Below are positions 50,905 through 60,043 of a DNA stretch of 61,272 nt, piece by piece. This DNA is from Saprospiraceae bacterium (lineage in GTDB: Bacteria > Bacteroidota > Bacteroidia > Chitinophagales > Saprospiraceae). Position numbers and translations under genes: made by a program. Every line of letters starts with the position of its first letter. The first letter of the stretch is position 1. The notes beneath the pieces are model-generated. The model was not told the origin of the DNA. It did not search any database and saw only the letters and a list, made by a program, of their open reading frames with translations. The stretch is taken from NCBI GenBank assembly GCA_013214355.1, contig JABSSL010000027.1, positions 1-61,272 of the forward strand. The letters are read 5' to 3'.

Positions 50905-50954
50905 AAACCTCCGAAGTTTCAATAGACACGTCCAAGGATAAACTTCGGAGGTTT
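50905..50954. terminator. Bidirectional terminator, CCTCCGAAGT hairpin family
   Basis: A perfect 15-bp inverted repeat AAACCTCCGAAGTTT (50905-50919) with its complement (50940-50954) encloses a 20-nt loop between convergent genes. The arm shares CCTCCGAAGT with the hairpin at 30834-30874. Confidence 0.7.
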
Positions 50955-50964
50955 GAGTCAAGCT

Positions 50965-53289
50965 TTATTTCATTCGATTCAGGTACTCATCAACATCTCG
51001 ATTCTGATAGCCGGAATCTGAAATCTTCCCAAAGGCGTACCGAATCGATAGCCCAAGGGTGCGCCGATCTATAAGGTACAGCGTTCTTGTATCGATTTGA
51101 TTAATGCGATAGCCTTCTCGCAGTTTCATGGCACGGAAAAGGTCATCAAAGTGAACACCTATCTGCAGTCCCTTCGGAAATTGCTTATTCAGGGATCCAC
51201 CCAACACCCAATAGGGGTCTCGCTCAAAAATGCCTTGGAACTGACGGCTTAAGCCCCAGGCATACAAGCCCAGGGTCCATTTCTTGGGCAGGCGGAATTG
51301 ATGGTTGGAGTAGTAATAAAAATACGGTCTGCTGTTTCCCAATTGAGCTCGCTGGTCTCGCACTTTAACTTGTGTTAGCATGAGAAAATTAGTCATGCTC
51401 CAGAACTTGTAATTAAACGGGCTGGTAAGGCGGATATCAAAGCCATTCTCTCCCGCTAAGTTTTCAGGAGATTGCACCAATCGTCCCTGTACTTCATCAT
51501 ACGCTACCGTGACATATACGGGTAATTGCCGATTGAAACGGGAGATGCTGATGGAATGATTTTTATACTGATAGTTGATGGAATATTCTTCGTTGATCGT
51601 TGGCTGTAAATTGGCGTTTCGGGTATACTCCAAAAACGGGTGTACAAAAGTGGAGATGGAACTGGCATTAAGGTAATCTGGACGTTGTACTGTTTTGGCG
51701 TAGTTAAAGGAGAGGGTTTGGAAAGTATCTAGCTGCCAATTGAAAGTTAGTTTAGGAAAAAGGATGGTTTGATCGCGATCTATTAGTAGCCCCACTTCCT
51801 CCCGAAAGCCCCCCTCCACAGTAGTGGTTTCCGATCGCAGCCCCAGCGTGTAATCCCATTTGTTTCCTTCCCCGACGAATTGAGTATACCCAGCATAAGT
51901 TCTTTCCTCATAATCATAATTCGACAGCACAGGCGGAGCAGCACCTAAAAAATCAAAATCCAGGAAAGCATCTGCCGTCGCATGATAGTAGCTCAACCCC
52001 GCCTCCCAGCGATGGTCCTGGGCAAGCTTTCTCTCAAAGTCAAGCCGAGCCGCATAGACGTCAATCGTGTACTTCTGATATCGTTCCTGCGAAAACTCGG
52101 AACCCTGCTCATTGTAATCATTAAAGATTTGATTGCTTAAGTCTCGAAGATAACTTGAATACTGAAGACCTAGAAACAGATTACCCTTGCCATCAGAGAG
52201 TTGTTTGTTATAGTTAAAATTGCTGCTGAAAAAGGAGCGGTTTTCAAAGGCTTCTACAAAGGATGTTATGTCATCCAATTGTGTTCCTTGTAGCAAAGTA
52301 GAATGGGTCGTGATGGGCGCCTCTGTGGTATGGGTTCTGAGATTGGTGTTGGCTGATAGGTACTCACCTTTCCCAATTTGATAATAAAAACCACCTCCTA
52401 TGATAAACTGAGGGCGAGGGCCGGTTGAGACCGAGGATTGATTTAGAGCAGCGGGAAGATCGGGGATAGTCAGTTCATTGTTTACATTCTCCCAAATACC
52501 AATCTGGTTGTAGCTAAAATTAGCCTTCCATTCCCACCGTTTCTTCTTCAATGCAGCGTTGAAGGTTGCATAGCTGTTGAATCGTCGGCGTAAGGCGATC
52601 ACCTCCGAGAGATCCATTCTAATGCCATCGGAGAAGTTGAGGCGGCGCGTAACCAGCACCACCACTCTTCCATTTGCCTCGTAGCGGGCAGATGGGTTAT
52701 TAATGATCTCGATACTTTTGATGCTTTCAATAGGGAGCGCGTTGAGATCATCCATGGTAATCCGTTGGTTTTCCAAATAAATCAACGGGTTTCCTTTACC
52801 GATAATGCTGATGGATTGTCGATCGTTGCTCAGTTGTACGCCCGGCAAGAGGGCTAAGACATCCATAGTGGAGCCCGGATTGACGAAAGTAGAATGATCA
52901 ATGGTGAACTTAAGGTTTCCGTTTTTATTGACTACGGTATTCCTTTTGCCGACCACCGTCACTTCATTCAATAAGGCAACGTCCCGTTTTAGGGAGATAC
53001 CTAGTTGGAGATGGTTATCTAGTTGGATAGTTTGGCGATAGTTAGTAAATCCAAGTGCACGAACTTCCAATTGATATACCCCACCTATCGTCGGTGCCAG
53101 CTCAAAGCCCCCCGCTTCAATACTAGTAAAGCTCACCAAGTTGGAATCGGAAGCTTGCCATAGCAAGACCTCCCCGAAACTTAAGGGGGCTTCTTGATCA
53201 TCGAGTACAGTCCCCTTAATCAGGAAGGATTCTTGGGCCATAATTGGCCAGCTTAAGAGAGCGATGAGGAGTGTATATATAACTTTCAT
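50965..53289 (-). CDS. Outer-membrane beta-barrel family protein (TonB receptor-like)
   Basis: From ATG 53287-53289 the protein has a signal peptide (MKVIYTLLIALLSWPIMAQ). A carboxypeptidase-regulatory-like domain follows (~20-105: LIKGTVLDDQEAPLSFGEVLLWQ). A plug region spans ~115-210 (NEVTVVGKRNTVVNKNGNLKFTID, LALLPGVQLS, ESIKSIEIINNPSARYEANGR). The remainder is a 14-like-stranded barrel (DLSEVIALRRRFNSYATF...NYQLRYQ-like pattern). It is of the OMP_b-brl_3 type, common in Bacteroidota. The ATG at 53307 adds six residues before the signal peptide and is less likely. It is divergent from the FGE gene, so regulation may be shared. Confidence 0.88.
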   Translation of the reverse strand: MKVIYTLLIALLSWPIMAQESFLIKGTVLDDQEAPLSFGEVLLWQASDSNLVSFTSIEAGGFELAPTIGGVYQLEVRALGFTNYRQTIQLDNHLQLGISLKRDVALLNEVTVVGKRNTVVNKNGNLKFTIDHSTFVNPGSTMDVLALLPGVQLSNDRQSISIIGKGNPLIYLENQRITMDDLNALPIESIKSIEIINNPSARYEANGRVVVLVTRRLNFSDGIRMDLSEVIALRRRFNSYATFNAALKKKRWEWKANFSYNQIGIWENVNNELTIPDLPAALNQSSVSTGPRPQFIIGGGFYYQIGKGEYLSANTNLRTHTTEAPITTHSTLLQGTQLDDITSFVEAFENRSFFSSNFNYNKQLSDGKGNLFLGLQYSSYLRDLSNQIFNDYNEQGSEFSQERYQKYTIDVYAARLDFERKLAQDHRWEAGLSYYHATADAFLDFDFLGAAPPVLSNYDYEERTYAGYTQFVGEGNKWDYTLGLRSETTTVEGGFREEVGLLIDRDQTILFPKLTFNWQLDTFQTLSFNYAKTVQRPDYLNASSISTFVHPFLEYTRNANLQPTINEEYSINYQYKNHSISISRFNRQLPVYVTVAYDEVQGRLVQSPENLAGENGFDIRLTSPFNYKFWSMTNFLMLTQVKVRDQRAQLGNSRPYFYYYSNHQFRLPKKWTLGLYAWGLSRQFQGIFERDPYWVLGGSLNKQFPKGLQIGVHFDDLFRAMKLREGYRINQIDTRTLYLIDRRTLGLSIRYAFGKISDSGYQNRDVDEYLNRMK

Positions 53290-53430
53290 AGCTTGGGAAT
53301 AGGGCAAACAGAAACGAGATACAGGTGTTTTGATAAATTCCTTTGCTCATACACCAAGTTTTGGTAAGGGTTCAAGAAAAAGCCTTAACTTATCTTAATC
53401 ATTGTGCAGTTTATCTGAGGAAGTATCAAA

Positions 53431-54375
53431 ATGAAGAACCTACGCCTAATCACTGTTTTTGCGACAGCTTTCCTGCTATTCCTTTCTTGTGAAAGCGATT
53501 CAATTCAACAGCCCATTCGCCAAATACCGGGTATGCAATTGATTCCAGAGCAGCAGCGCTCCACCACTAATAATCAAGTAAGGCCCCTTCCCATTGCGGC
53601 TTTTTTTCTAGATCAAAAAGAAGTGACTAATGCAGATTTCCAGGCCTTCGTAGAGGCTACTGGCTATTTGACGACCGCCGAAAAAAACCTGGATTGGGAA
53701 CAGATTAAAGGACAGTTCCCTCCCAACACCCCTCCGCCACCTGATTCTCTACTCAAAGCAGGAGCCTTGGTTTTTCAACCTAATCTCCAGACAATTGATC
53801 TTCAAAACGAGCTCAGCTGGTGGCATTGGGAAAGAGGGGCCAATTGGAAGCAACCGGAAGGTACAAATAGCACGATTGAAGGTTTAGAAAATCACCCGGT
53901 GGTACAGATCAGTCATTCCGATGCCCGCGCTTACTGTAGATGGAAGGGAAAACGTCTGCCCACAGAAGCGGAATGGGAGTGGGCGGCTCAAGGTGGTCAT
54001 CCCTCGGCCGTTTATCCTTGGGGGGATGAATCTCCTAATTCAGCCAGCGATAAAGCCAATTTTTGGCAAGGTCCTTTCCCTTGGGAAAACCAAGTGCTAG
54101 ATGGTTTTGCTGGAACTTCTCCAGTGGCGCATTATCCGCCCAATGGATATGGCTTATATGACATGGCCGGTAACGTCTGGGAATGGTGTGTGAATCCCTA
54201 TCAAGAGTCTCCTGATAGCCCAGTCATCACTAATCACTTTGTAATTCGTGGCGGTTCTTTCCTTTGTGCTGAGAATTATTGTAGTGGCTACCGAACGCGA
54301 AATCGCTTAGCTGCTGACGGGCAGATTGGATCCAATCACACCGGCTGCCGCTGTGCCATGGATATTCCAGATTAA
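53431..54375 (+). CDS. Formylglycine-generating enzyme-family lipoprotein
   Basis: This 314-aa lipoprotein (LLFLSCESD) has the SUMF1/FGE fold: PGMQLIPEQQ, FFLDQKEVTNADFQAFVEATGY, HPVVQISHSDARAYCRWKGKRLPTEAEWEWAAQGG and YGLYDMAGNVWEWCVNPYQ. At the C-terminus it has the catalytic cysteine pair pattern RGGSFLCAENYCSGYRTRNR. FGE oxidises the sulfatase cysteine to formylglycine. The sulfatase gene starts 40 bp downstream, and both proteins are exported, so maturation in the periplasm or during export is plausible. Confidence 0.9.
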   Translation: MKNLRLITVFATAFLLFLSCESDSIQQPIRQIPGMQLIPEQQRSTTNNQVRPLPIAAFFLDQKEVTNADFQAFVEATGYLTTAEKNLDWEQIKGQFPPNTPPPPDSLLKAGALVFQPNLQTIDLQNELSWWHWERGANWKQPEGTNSTIEGLENHPVVQISHSDARAYCRWKGKRLPTEAEWEWAAQGGHPSAVYPWGDESPNSASDKANFWQGPFPWENQVLDGFAGTSPVAHYPPNGYGLYDMAGNVWEWCVNPYQESPDSPVITNHFVIRGGSFLCAENYCSGYRTRNRLAADGQIGSNHTGCRCAMDIPD

Positions 54376-54414
54376 ACTTTAATAATTTATAAATCATAAC
54401 GAAAACCAACACCA

Positions 54415-55776
54415 ATGAAATTTGTGCTTAAAAACAGCTTAGTCCTTTTCAGCTTATGCCTCTTGATAAGTTGTACAACTGACAAGCCGGCCGAATCCGA
54501 TGATCAGCCCAACATAGTTTTAATCCTTTCCGATGACCAGGCTTGGGGCGATTACAGCTTTATGGGGCATGAAATCGTCCAAACGCCCAACCTTGACCGC
54601 CTAGCCTCAGAAAGTGTCGTGTTCAAACGAGGTTATGTGCCCACTGCTATCTGCCGGCCTTCTCTCATGACCTTAGTGACCGGACTCTATCCGCATCAGC
54701 ATCACATCACAGGCAACGATCCAGCAGGAGGGTTCAGGGAGGCCCGGTATCCTCGAGAGGACCGGCGAGCCAATATCGCCTCCTTAGCCAAGTTACCCGC
54801 CCTACTTGGAGAGGCGGGTTATTTGTCCCATCAATCGGGTAAATGGTGGGAGGGCCATTACAGCCGCGGTGGTTTTACTGATGGAATGACGCAAGGTCGC
54901 CGTCATGGAGATGAGGGACTCACCATCGGAAGAGAAGGAATGCAGCCGATCTACAATTTCATCGATACGGCTCGGGCACAGGAAAAACCCTTCTTCGTTT
55001 GGTATGCCCCTTTTTTACCGCACACGCCTCACACGCCACCTGAGCGATTGCTTTCGAAGTATACTGCGATGGATCTCCCATTAACCATTGCTAAGTACTA
55101 TGCTATGATAGAATGGTTTGATGAAACCTGTGGAGATCTGGTCAATTACCTGGACGAAAATAATCTGCGAGATAACACCCTCATCTATTACCTCTGCGAC
55201 AACGGCTGGATCCAAAAACCGGATAAGAACGGCTTTGATGTGGGTTCCAAACAAAGCCCCATGGACGGTGGAGTGCGCACCCCGATTCTATTCTCCTGGC
55301 CTGGTCAGCTGGCGCCCGCAGAACGCAGTGAATTTATATCAAGTATCGACCTGTTTCCCACTATACTCGAGGCTGCTGGCATCCCCTCGCCAGGTCCTCG
55401 CCCTGGCCTAAACCTATGGAATAACCTAAAGGAAGGCACTCCCATTGAAAGGGAAATGATCTTTGGCGAAGGCTATGGTCACAACATGATGGACAACAGT
55501 GATCCGGAAGCATCTCTGGCCTACCGCTGGTGCATTCAAGAACCTTGGAAATTAATCCTTTGCTATGATGGGGAACTGGAAGGCTACGGCTCGGGCACCC
55601 ATGAGGATATGCGTTCGGAAGCCGTTCGCCTCTACAATATCATCGAGGATCCCAATGAAAAAACAAACCTGGCAGGCCAGCAGCCAGAGATAGTACAGCG
55701 ATTAAGGACTGCTATTGAGGACTGGTATCCGCTGGAAAAAAGGAAGGTACTGGCTTCTAGCGATGGGAATGATTGA
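54415..55776 (+). CDS. Sulfatase, lipoprotein
   Basis: This 453-aa lipoprotein (LCLLISCTTD) is of the alkaline phosphatase/sulfatase superfamily. The metal and substrate motifs NIVLILSDDQAWGDYSFMG, QTPNLDRLASESVVFKRGY and GLYPHQHHITGNDP are present, and NTLIYYLCDNGW occupies the second metal site. The formylglycine motif reads CRPSLMTLVTG, so the canonical CxPxR has Leu instead of Arg. A dedicated FGE-type gene lies directly upstream. It probably desulfates a sulfated polysaccharide or glycoside in the periplasm. Confidence 0.9.
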   Translation: MKFVLKNSLVLFSLCLLISCTTDKPAESDDQPNIVLILSDDQAWGDYSFMGHEIVQTPNLDRLASESVVFKRGYVPTAICRPSLMTLVTGLYPHQHHITGNDPAGGFREARYPREDRRANIASLAKLPALLGEAGYLSHQSGKWWEGHYSRGGFTDGMTQGRRHGDEGLTIGREGMQPIYNFIDTARAQEKPFFVWYAPFLPHTPHTPPERLLSKYTAMDLPLTIAKYYAMIEWFDETCGDLVNYLDENNLRDNTLIYYLCDNGWIQKPDKNGFDVGSKQSPMDGGVRTPILFSWPGQLAPAERSEFISSIDLFPTILEAAGIPSPGPRPGLNLWNNLKEGTPIEREMIFGEGYGHNMMDNSDPEASLAYRWCIQEPWKLILCYDGELEGYGSGTHEDMRSEAVRLYNIIEDPNEKTNLAGQQPEIVQRLRTAIEDWYPLEKRKVLASSDGND

Positions 55777-55910
55777 AAGAAGTTTATTTTTGTGGGGCTG
55801 AGGGGGCTGGGGATTGTTGGTCGAAAATCTATCTGGCTAGCTAGACAGGGACCAACAATGGGCTGGGGGGCTGAGGGTTTGAAATCTTATTTTCAATATA
55901 TCATTCAACT
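55777..55910. repeat. GGGGCTGAGGG repeat with ATTGTTGGTC inverted repeat
   Basis: GGGGCTGAGGG occurs on both sides of a perfect 10-bp inverted repeat ATTGTTGGTC (55813-55822) / GACCAACAAT (55850-55859). It resembles the other low-complexity intergenic strings of this genome and may act as a terminator after the sulfatase gene. Confidence 0.5.
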
Positions 55911-56759
55911 ATGAAAAAATATTTCTTATTCATTGCGTGCTGCTTGACAGTAAATTTCTTGACCGCACAGATCAAAATGCCGGCTGCAAGTCCGAAATTT
56001 GAGCTAAAAGGTACAGTAGGTTTAGCTGAGGTGAAGGTTGTTTATTCTCGGCCTAGTGCTAAAGGCAGAAAGGTAGTTGGCAATCTTATCCGAAACGGAG
56101 AAATCTGGCGAACGGGTGCCAACGCGTCCACCAAAATTAGCTTTAGTGAGGGTGTGAAGATCAACGGCAAAGATCTTGCAGCTGGGGAATATGCCTTGTA
56201 TACCATCTTCACAGAAGAAACGGCTACCGTTATCTTCAATAAAAACCTCAAACTTTGGGGAGCAGCTGGGTATAATGAGGCAGAAGATGCCCTAAGAATC
56301 GAAGTACCGGTAAAGCATCCTTCCAGTCATTATGAGACCTTCACCATCAGTTTCTCGGATTTCACTACAAATAGTGCCAATCTAAACATGAAGTGGGAAC
56401 ATACCAAAGCTATGTTTAAAATTGAGGCAGAGGTTGACAGCAAGGTGATGGCGGATATTAAGGCACAGTTGATTGATTCGGACCCTACCAATATGGGTAC
56501 CTATTACCAAGCAGCTTCCTACTATTACGAAACGGATCGAAACCCCAAACTCGCTTTGAAGTGGATCACCAAGGGGATCAAGGGTAGCGAAAAGGAGCAA
56601 TATTGGATGTATCACCTAAAGGCTAAACTGCTGGCTAAGGTAGGCAAGAACAAAAAGGCCTACGCAGCGGCAACGAAATCCATTGAGCTGGCTAAAACCG
56701 CTCAGAATCCAGACTATGTACGTTTGAATGAGCAATTGATTGCTTCTTGGAAGAAATAA
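55911..56759 (+). CDS. DUF2911 domain-containing secreted protein
   Basis: This 282-aa protein has a signal peptide (MKKYFLFIACCLTVNFLTAQ) and an N-terminal DUF2911 domain (~20-170) with the family segments GLAEVKVVYSRPSAKGRKVVGNLIRNGEIWRTGANASTKI, GKDLAAGEYALYTIF and LNMKWEHTKAMFKIE. A helical, TPR-like C-terminus follows (KALKWITKGIKGSEKEQYWMYHLKAKLLAKVG). The family is common in Bacteroidota and of unknown function. Confidence 0.9.
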   Translation: MKKYFLFIACCLTVNFLTAQIKMPAASPKFELKGTVGLAEVKVVYSRPSAKGRKVVGNLIRNGEIWRTGANASTKISFSEGVKINGKDLAAGEYALYTIFTEETATVIFNKNLKLWGAAGYNEAEDALRIEVPVKHPSSHYETFTISFSDFTTNSANLNMKWEHTKAMFKIEAEVDSKVMADIKAQLIDSDPTNMGTYYQAASYYYETDRNPKLALKWITKGIKGSEKEQYWMYHLKAKLLAKVGKNKKAYAAATKSIELAKTAQNPDYVRLNEQLIASWKK

Positions 56760-56797
56760 GCCTTGGTGGTTTTAATCCGCCTATGCAGGACTAGTTT

Positions 56798-57742
56798 ATG
56801 AACAAATTTGATCGAGTATTTTCCATCTTGGTCCTTTTGCAAACCAAAAGGATAATCAAAGCGAAGACTATTGCCGAGCGATTCGGCATTAGTCTTCGCA
56901 CGATTTATCGAGATATTCGAACGCTTAAGAATGCAGGGATTCCCATCAGTGGTGATCCTGGGATTGGCTATTCTATTATGGAGGGGTATCGACTTCCCCC
57001 CTTGATGTTCAACGAAGGAGAGGCTGCCGCCCTCTTGACAGCCGAGAAGTTCATTGGTAAGCTTACTGATAAGGAAACGCAGGCCTACTACTCGAACGCG
57101 ATGGTGAAGATCAAAGCGATTTTGAGAAGCACGGAGAAACGTGCCTTGGAGGTTTTGGATAATTCGATAGTTACCACGAATCAGCAGAATGGAGCGGATA
57201 GCATCTACCTACAAGAGATCTTCAGAAGTGTCGCTGCTAAGCAGCTACTTAAGATGGAATATAGGAAAGCTGACAATAGTAGCTCAGAGCGAAAAGTTGA
57301 ACCCATTGGTTGTTATCGACACCGAGATAGATGGTACCTAGTCGCCTTTTGTCAACTCAAAAAAGGATATCGAACTTTTAAGCTGAACCGAATTGTCAGC
57401 TTACGCCTCCTAGAACAGAAATTTGATACGGAACACATCGGGCTGCAGGATTATATCGATCAGCAAGATAAAGCCTGGAAAAAGGAACATCCTTTCCACA
57501 CCATCGAGATTGCCTTTGCGCCGTCTCTCCTTGAATATGCCGAAAGTCGGAAGTATTACTTTGGCTTTATCGAACAAAGCACCCGGGGCAACATGGTGCA
57601 TATGAAATTCCTACATGCCTCACTAGAAATCATAGCGCGCTGGCTCCTGCAATTCGGAGATCAAGCTACCGTCATCGCACCTGCAGCATTGAAAGAACGC
57701 ATGACAACGCTCGCCGCTCAACTCTATAGACATTATCAATAG
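56798..57742 (+). CDS. WYL-domain transcriptional regulator (YafY-like)
   Basis: This 314-aa protein has an N-terminal DeoR-type HTH (KAKTIAERFGISLRTIYRDIRTL then NAGIPISGDPGIGYSIM). A WYL domain (~140-220) carries the GCYRHRDRWYLVAFCQLKKGYRTFKLNRI segment, and the C-terminal WCX-like region ends the protein. WYL regulators bind nucleic acid or small-molecule ligands and control stress or metabolic genes. It starts 38 bp after the DUF2911 gene. Its target is not obvious. Confidence 0.9.
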   Translation: MNKFDRVFSILVLLQTKRIIKAKTIAERFGISLRTIYRDIRTLKNAGIPISGDPGIGYSIMEGYRLPPLMFNEGEAAALLTAEKFIGKLTDKETQAYYSNAMVKIKAILRSTEKRALEVLDNSIVTTNQQNGADSIYLQEIFRSVAAKQLLKMEYRKADNSSSERKVEPIGCYRHRDRWYLVAFCQLKKGYRTFKLNRIVSLRLLEQKFDTEHIGLQDYIDQQDKAWKKEHPFHTIEIAFAPSLLEYAESRKYYFGFIEQSTRGNMVHMKFLHASLEIIARWLLQFGDQATVIAPAALKERMTTLAAQLYRHYQ

Positions 57743-57752
57743 GCTCCGTGAA

Positions 57753-57847
57753 GGCGGAAAGAGGAATTTAGAGCCATGTCTTTCCCATTTGCAAAGGCGG
57801 AAGGACGAAGGCGGAATGGGGAATCCAGAGCCATGTATTTCCCATTT
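57753..57847. repeat. 38-bp direct repeat pair in intergenic region
   Basis: Two copies (57753-57790 and 57810-57847, 57 bp apart) share the pattern GGCGGAA...GGAAT..AGAGCCATGT.TTTCCCATTT. A further fragment TTCCGATTTCCCATTTT lies at 57852-57868. No open frame is present. Confidence 0.6.
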
Positions 57848-57968
57848 CTCACTTCCGATTTCCCATTTTACAAAAACTTACTGACACACCCTTGTCATAA
57901 GCCCTCTCTATTTTTGCCTCAGGAACAGGAAAGGAGTTCCCAATTATTCATCTTTAAAACCATCGATC

Positions 57969-58346
57969 ATGACCACCCAAGAAGTAGCCAACCGATTAGT
58001 AAGTCTATGCCGAGAAGGCAAGCATGAACAAGTTGTTAAAGAATTATACGCACCCGATATCGTCTCCATCGAACCTGAAGGAGCACCGAATCGGATCGCA
58101 AAAGGATTAGAAGCCATCATTGCCAAAGGAGAACAATTTGATAGTAGAATAGAGAAAGTGAACACTAGCTTCATCTCTGATCCTGTGGTAGCTGACAATT
58201 TCTTCTCCTGCTCCATGCTCATGAATGTAAACATGAAAGGTGTACCTGTCCCAGTGGATATGAATGAGGTTTGCCTCTACACCGTGAATGAGGGCAAGAT
58301 TGTGCAGGAACAATTTTTCTACACTCCCCAGCCTCAAGAGGCTTAG
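57969..58346 (+). CDS. NTF2-like/SnoaL-like protein
   Basis: This 125-aa single-domain protein of the cystatin-like NTF2 fold has an N-terminal helix (QEVANRLVSLCREGKHEQVVKELYAPDIVSIEPEG), then alternating strands ending in DMNEVCLYTVNEGKIVQEQFFYTP. SnoaL-like proteins include isomerases, hydrolases and ligand carriers; no catalytic residues can be assigned here. Stand-alone gene preceded by the 38-bp repeat region. Confidence 0.85.
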   Translation: MTTQEVANRLVSLCREGKHEQVVKELYAPDIVSIEPEGAPNRIAKGLEAIIAKGEQFDSRIEKVNTSFISDPVVADNFFSCSMLMNVNMKGVPVPVDMNEVCLYTVNEGKIVQEQFFYTPQPQEA

Positions 58347-58486
58347 GATTGAGGTTTTTAAGGAGGGTATGCGACGTGCTGGTGATTTTTGTGGGTGCCT
58401 AGAAGATAGTGGTGTTTTTAACGCGCCGCTCTGGCCTAAAGGAGTTGGATAAAAAATCAGCAGCATGGCCGCATACTGATTGTAGA

Positions 58487-58987
58487 ATGCAAAATGAAAG
58501 AAACATGCTTGATTTAAAATTTAAGAGAAAAATCAATAAACCCATCGAGGAAGTGTGGAGGGTTGTAGTAGATGAATTCCATAATGCACACGAATGGGCT
58601 ACAGGAACGCCTCATTGTAGGAAGGGCGAGCCCTCTGAAGATTTTGACCGAGTCTGTGAAACAGAGTCGGGGAGATTAATGGATAAAATCACAAAAATTG
58701 ATACTGAAAACCATGTGCTTGAGTTTTCAGTGACGGGCTTGCCCTTTTTTGTTCGCTCGGTGGTGAGCACTTGGACACTAAATCCCGTCTCTAATACTGA
58801 AACTGAACTTACCATGGGACCTCGTATAGAAGTGATGCCCATTATCGGTACCATTTTACAGATTCCCATGAAATCAGCACTTAAAACACTCTATCCAGGA
58901 TTGCTGGATGATTTGGCCATCTATGTTGAAACAGGTAAAGCTTCAGCAAGAAAACAGGAGGAGCAAAGAAAACTGGAAACAAGTTAA
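58487..58987 (+). CDS. SRPBCC (START-like) family protein
   Basis: This protein has the typical helix-grip start LDLKFKRKINKPIEEVWRVVVDEFHNAHEWAT, a mid-sheet segment and the long C-terminal helix (LKTLYPGLLDDLAIYVETGKASARK). It probably binds a hydrophobic ligand in its cavity. I chose ATG 58487 (166 aa); the frame is open from a GTG at 58409, but that part is unlike the family, and ATG 58505 is also possible. It may be part of a unit with the SDR-AraC genes 70 bp downstream. Confidence 0.82.
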   Translation: MQNERNMLDLKFKRKINKPIEEVWRVVVDEFHNAHEWATGTPHCRKGEPSEDFDRVCETESGRLMDKITKIDTENHVLEFSVTGLPFFVRSVVSTWTLNPVSNTETELTMGPRIEVMPIIGTILQIPMKSALKTLYPGLLDDLAIYVETGKASARKQEEQRKLETS

Positions 58988-59057
58988 GAGAAACAGTAAT
59001 TCCGTTTAGCATTAGACTTAGGATCACGCCAACTTTGCCCTATAAAATCTATCAATT

Positions 59058-60041
59058 ATGGCAAACAAAAATGTAATATGGTGTGATCCCGCCAATTTCT
59101 CAAAAGATCTCAGTGGTAAAACTTACATCATAACGGGGGCTAATTCTGGAGTTGGATTTGAAACAACGAAGCAACTGGTAAAGCAAGGAGCCCACGTGGT
59201 GATGGCCTGCCGAAGAGTGGAGGCAGGAGAAGATGCGGCGAAATCATTTAATGGCCTGGCAGGAAGTGCTGAAGTCATTGCTTGTGACTTGGCCGATCTA
59301 CAATCAGTAAGAGCATTCGTAGGTTCGTTTTTAGCAAAACATGACCGCCTAGATGGATTGGTTTGCAACGCCGGGATGGTAAATATGGACAATAAACCCA
59401 AATACACGAAAGATGGGTTTGAGATTACCATGGCAGCCAGTTTCTTTGGTCATTTCCTCATGACAGAGCTGCTCTTGAAAACACTCCGTAGCACCCCCGC
59501 TTCTCGGATGGTAATTCTTTCTTCGGTAGTTCATGCCGGAAGTCCAAAAAATAGATACAAAGTACATCTAGAAGACTTGCATTGGAAGAATCGCAAGTAC
59601 AACAATTTTGATGCTTACGGAGAGGCAAAAGTAGCTTCTGTACAATACGCACTGGAACTGGCCGATAGACTGAAAGATAGTGATGTAACGACTTACTCTG
59701 TTCATCCAGGATGGGCTAGGTCCAATTTTGGTGGCGGTGGAAATGCTTTGATGAAAGTAGCCATGACTATCACCAAACCGATATTCGCAGCATTAAATTT
59801 TAGCGATAGTAGTTGGGAGTCAGCCCAAGCCTCACTACATTGCCTATTGTCTAATGAAGCTCCTCAATACTCCGGTCAATATTTCAGCCAACACAGTATT
59901 CTTTATCGGGATAAAGAATGCAAGAAAGGAGGTTTCCCGATGCCATCCCCAAACCCTCATGCGATGGACTTGGAAGCCGCTAGGAAGTTGGTGGAGCAAA
60001 GTAGAAAATTGGTTGGGCTTGAACTAAGGACAAAAGCGTAG
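59058..60041 (+). CDS. Short-chain dehydrogenase/reductase
   Basis: This 327-aa SDR has the cofactor motif TGANSGVGFET (TGxxxGxG), the NNAG-equivalent VCNAGMV and the catalytic YxxxK in YGEAK, with the conserved Ser in MVILSSVVHA. It resembles the retinol dehydrogenase/protochlorophyllide reductase-like group by length and C-terminal extension (QYFSQHSILYRDKECKKGGFPMP). It ends 2 bp before the AraC regulator ATG, so the two are an operon and the regulator probably controls this gene. Confidence 0.9.
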   Translation: MANKNVIWCDPANFSKDLSGKTYIITGANSGVGFETTKQLVKQGAHVVMACRRVEAGEDAAKSFNGLAGSAEVIACDLADLQSVRAFVGSFLAKHDRLDGLVCNAGMVNMDNKPKYTKDGFEITMAASFFGHFLMTELLLKTLRSTPASRMVILSSVVHAGSPKNRYKVHLEDLHWKNRKYNNFDAYGEAKVASVQYALELADRLKDSDVTTYSVHPGWARSNFGGGGNALMKVAMTITKPIFAALNFSDSSWESAQASLHCLLSNEAPQYSGQYFSQHSILYRDKECKKGGFPMPSPNPHAMDLEAARKLVEQSRKLVGLELRTKA

Positions 60042-60043
60042 CG

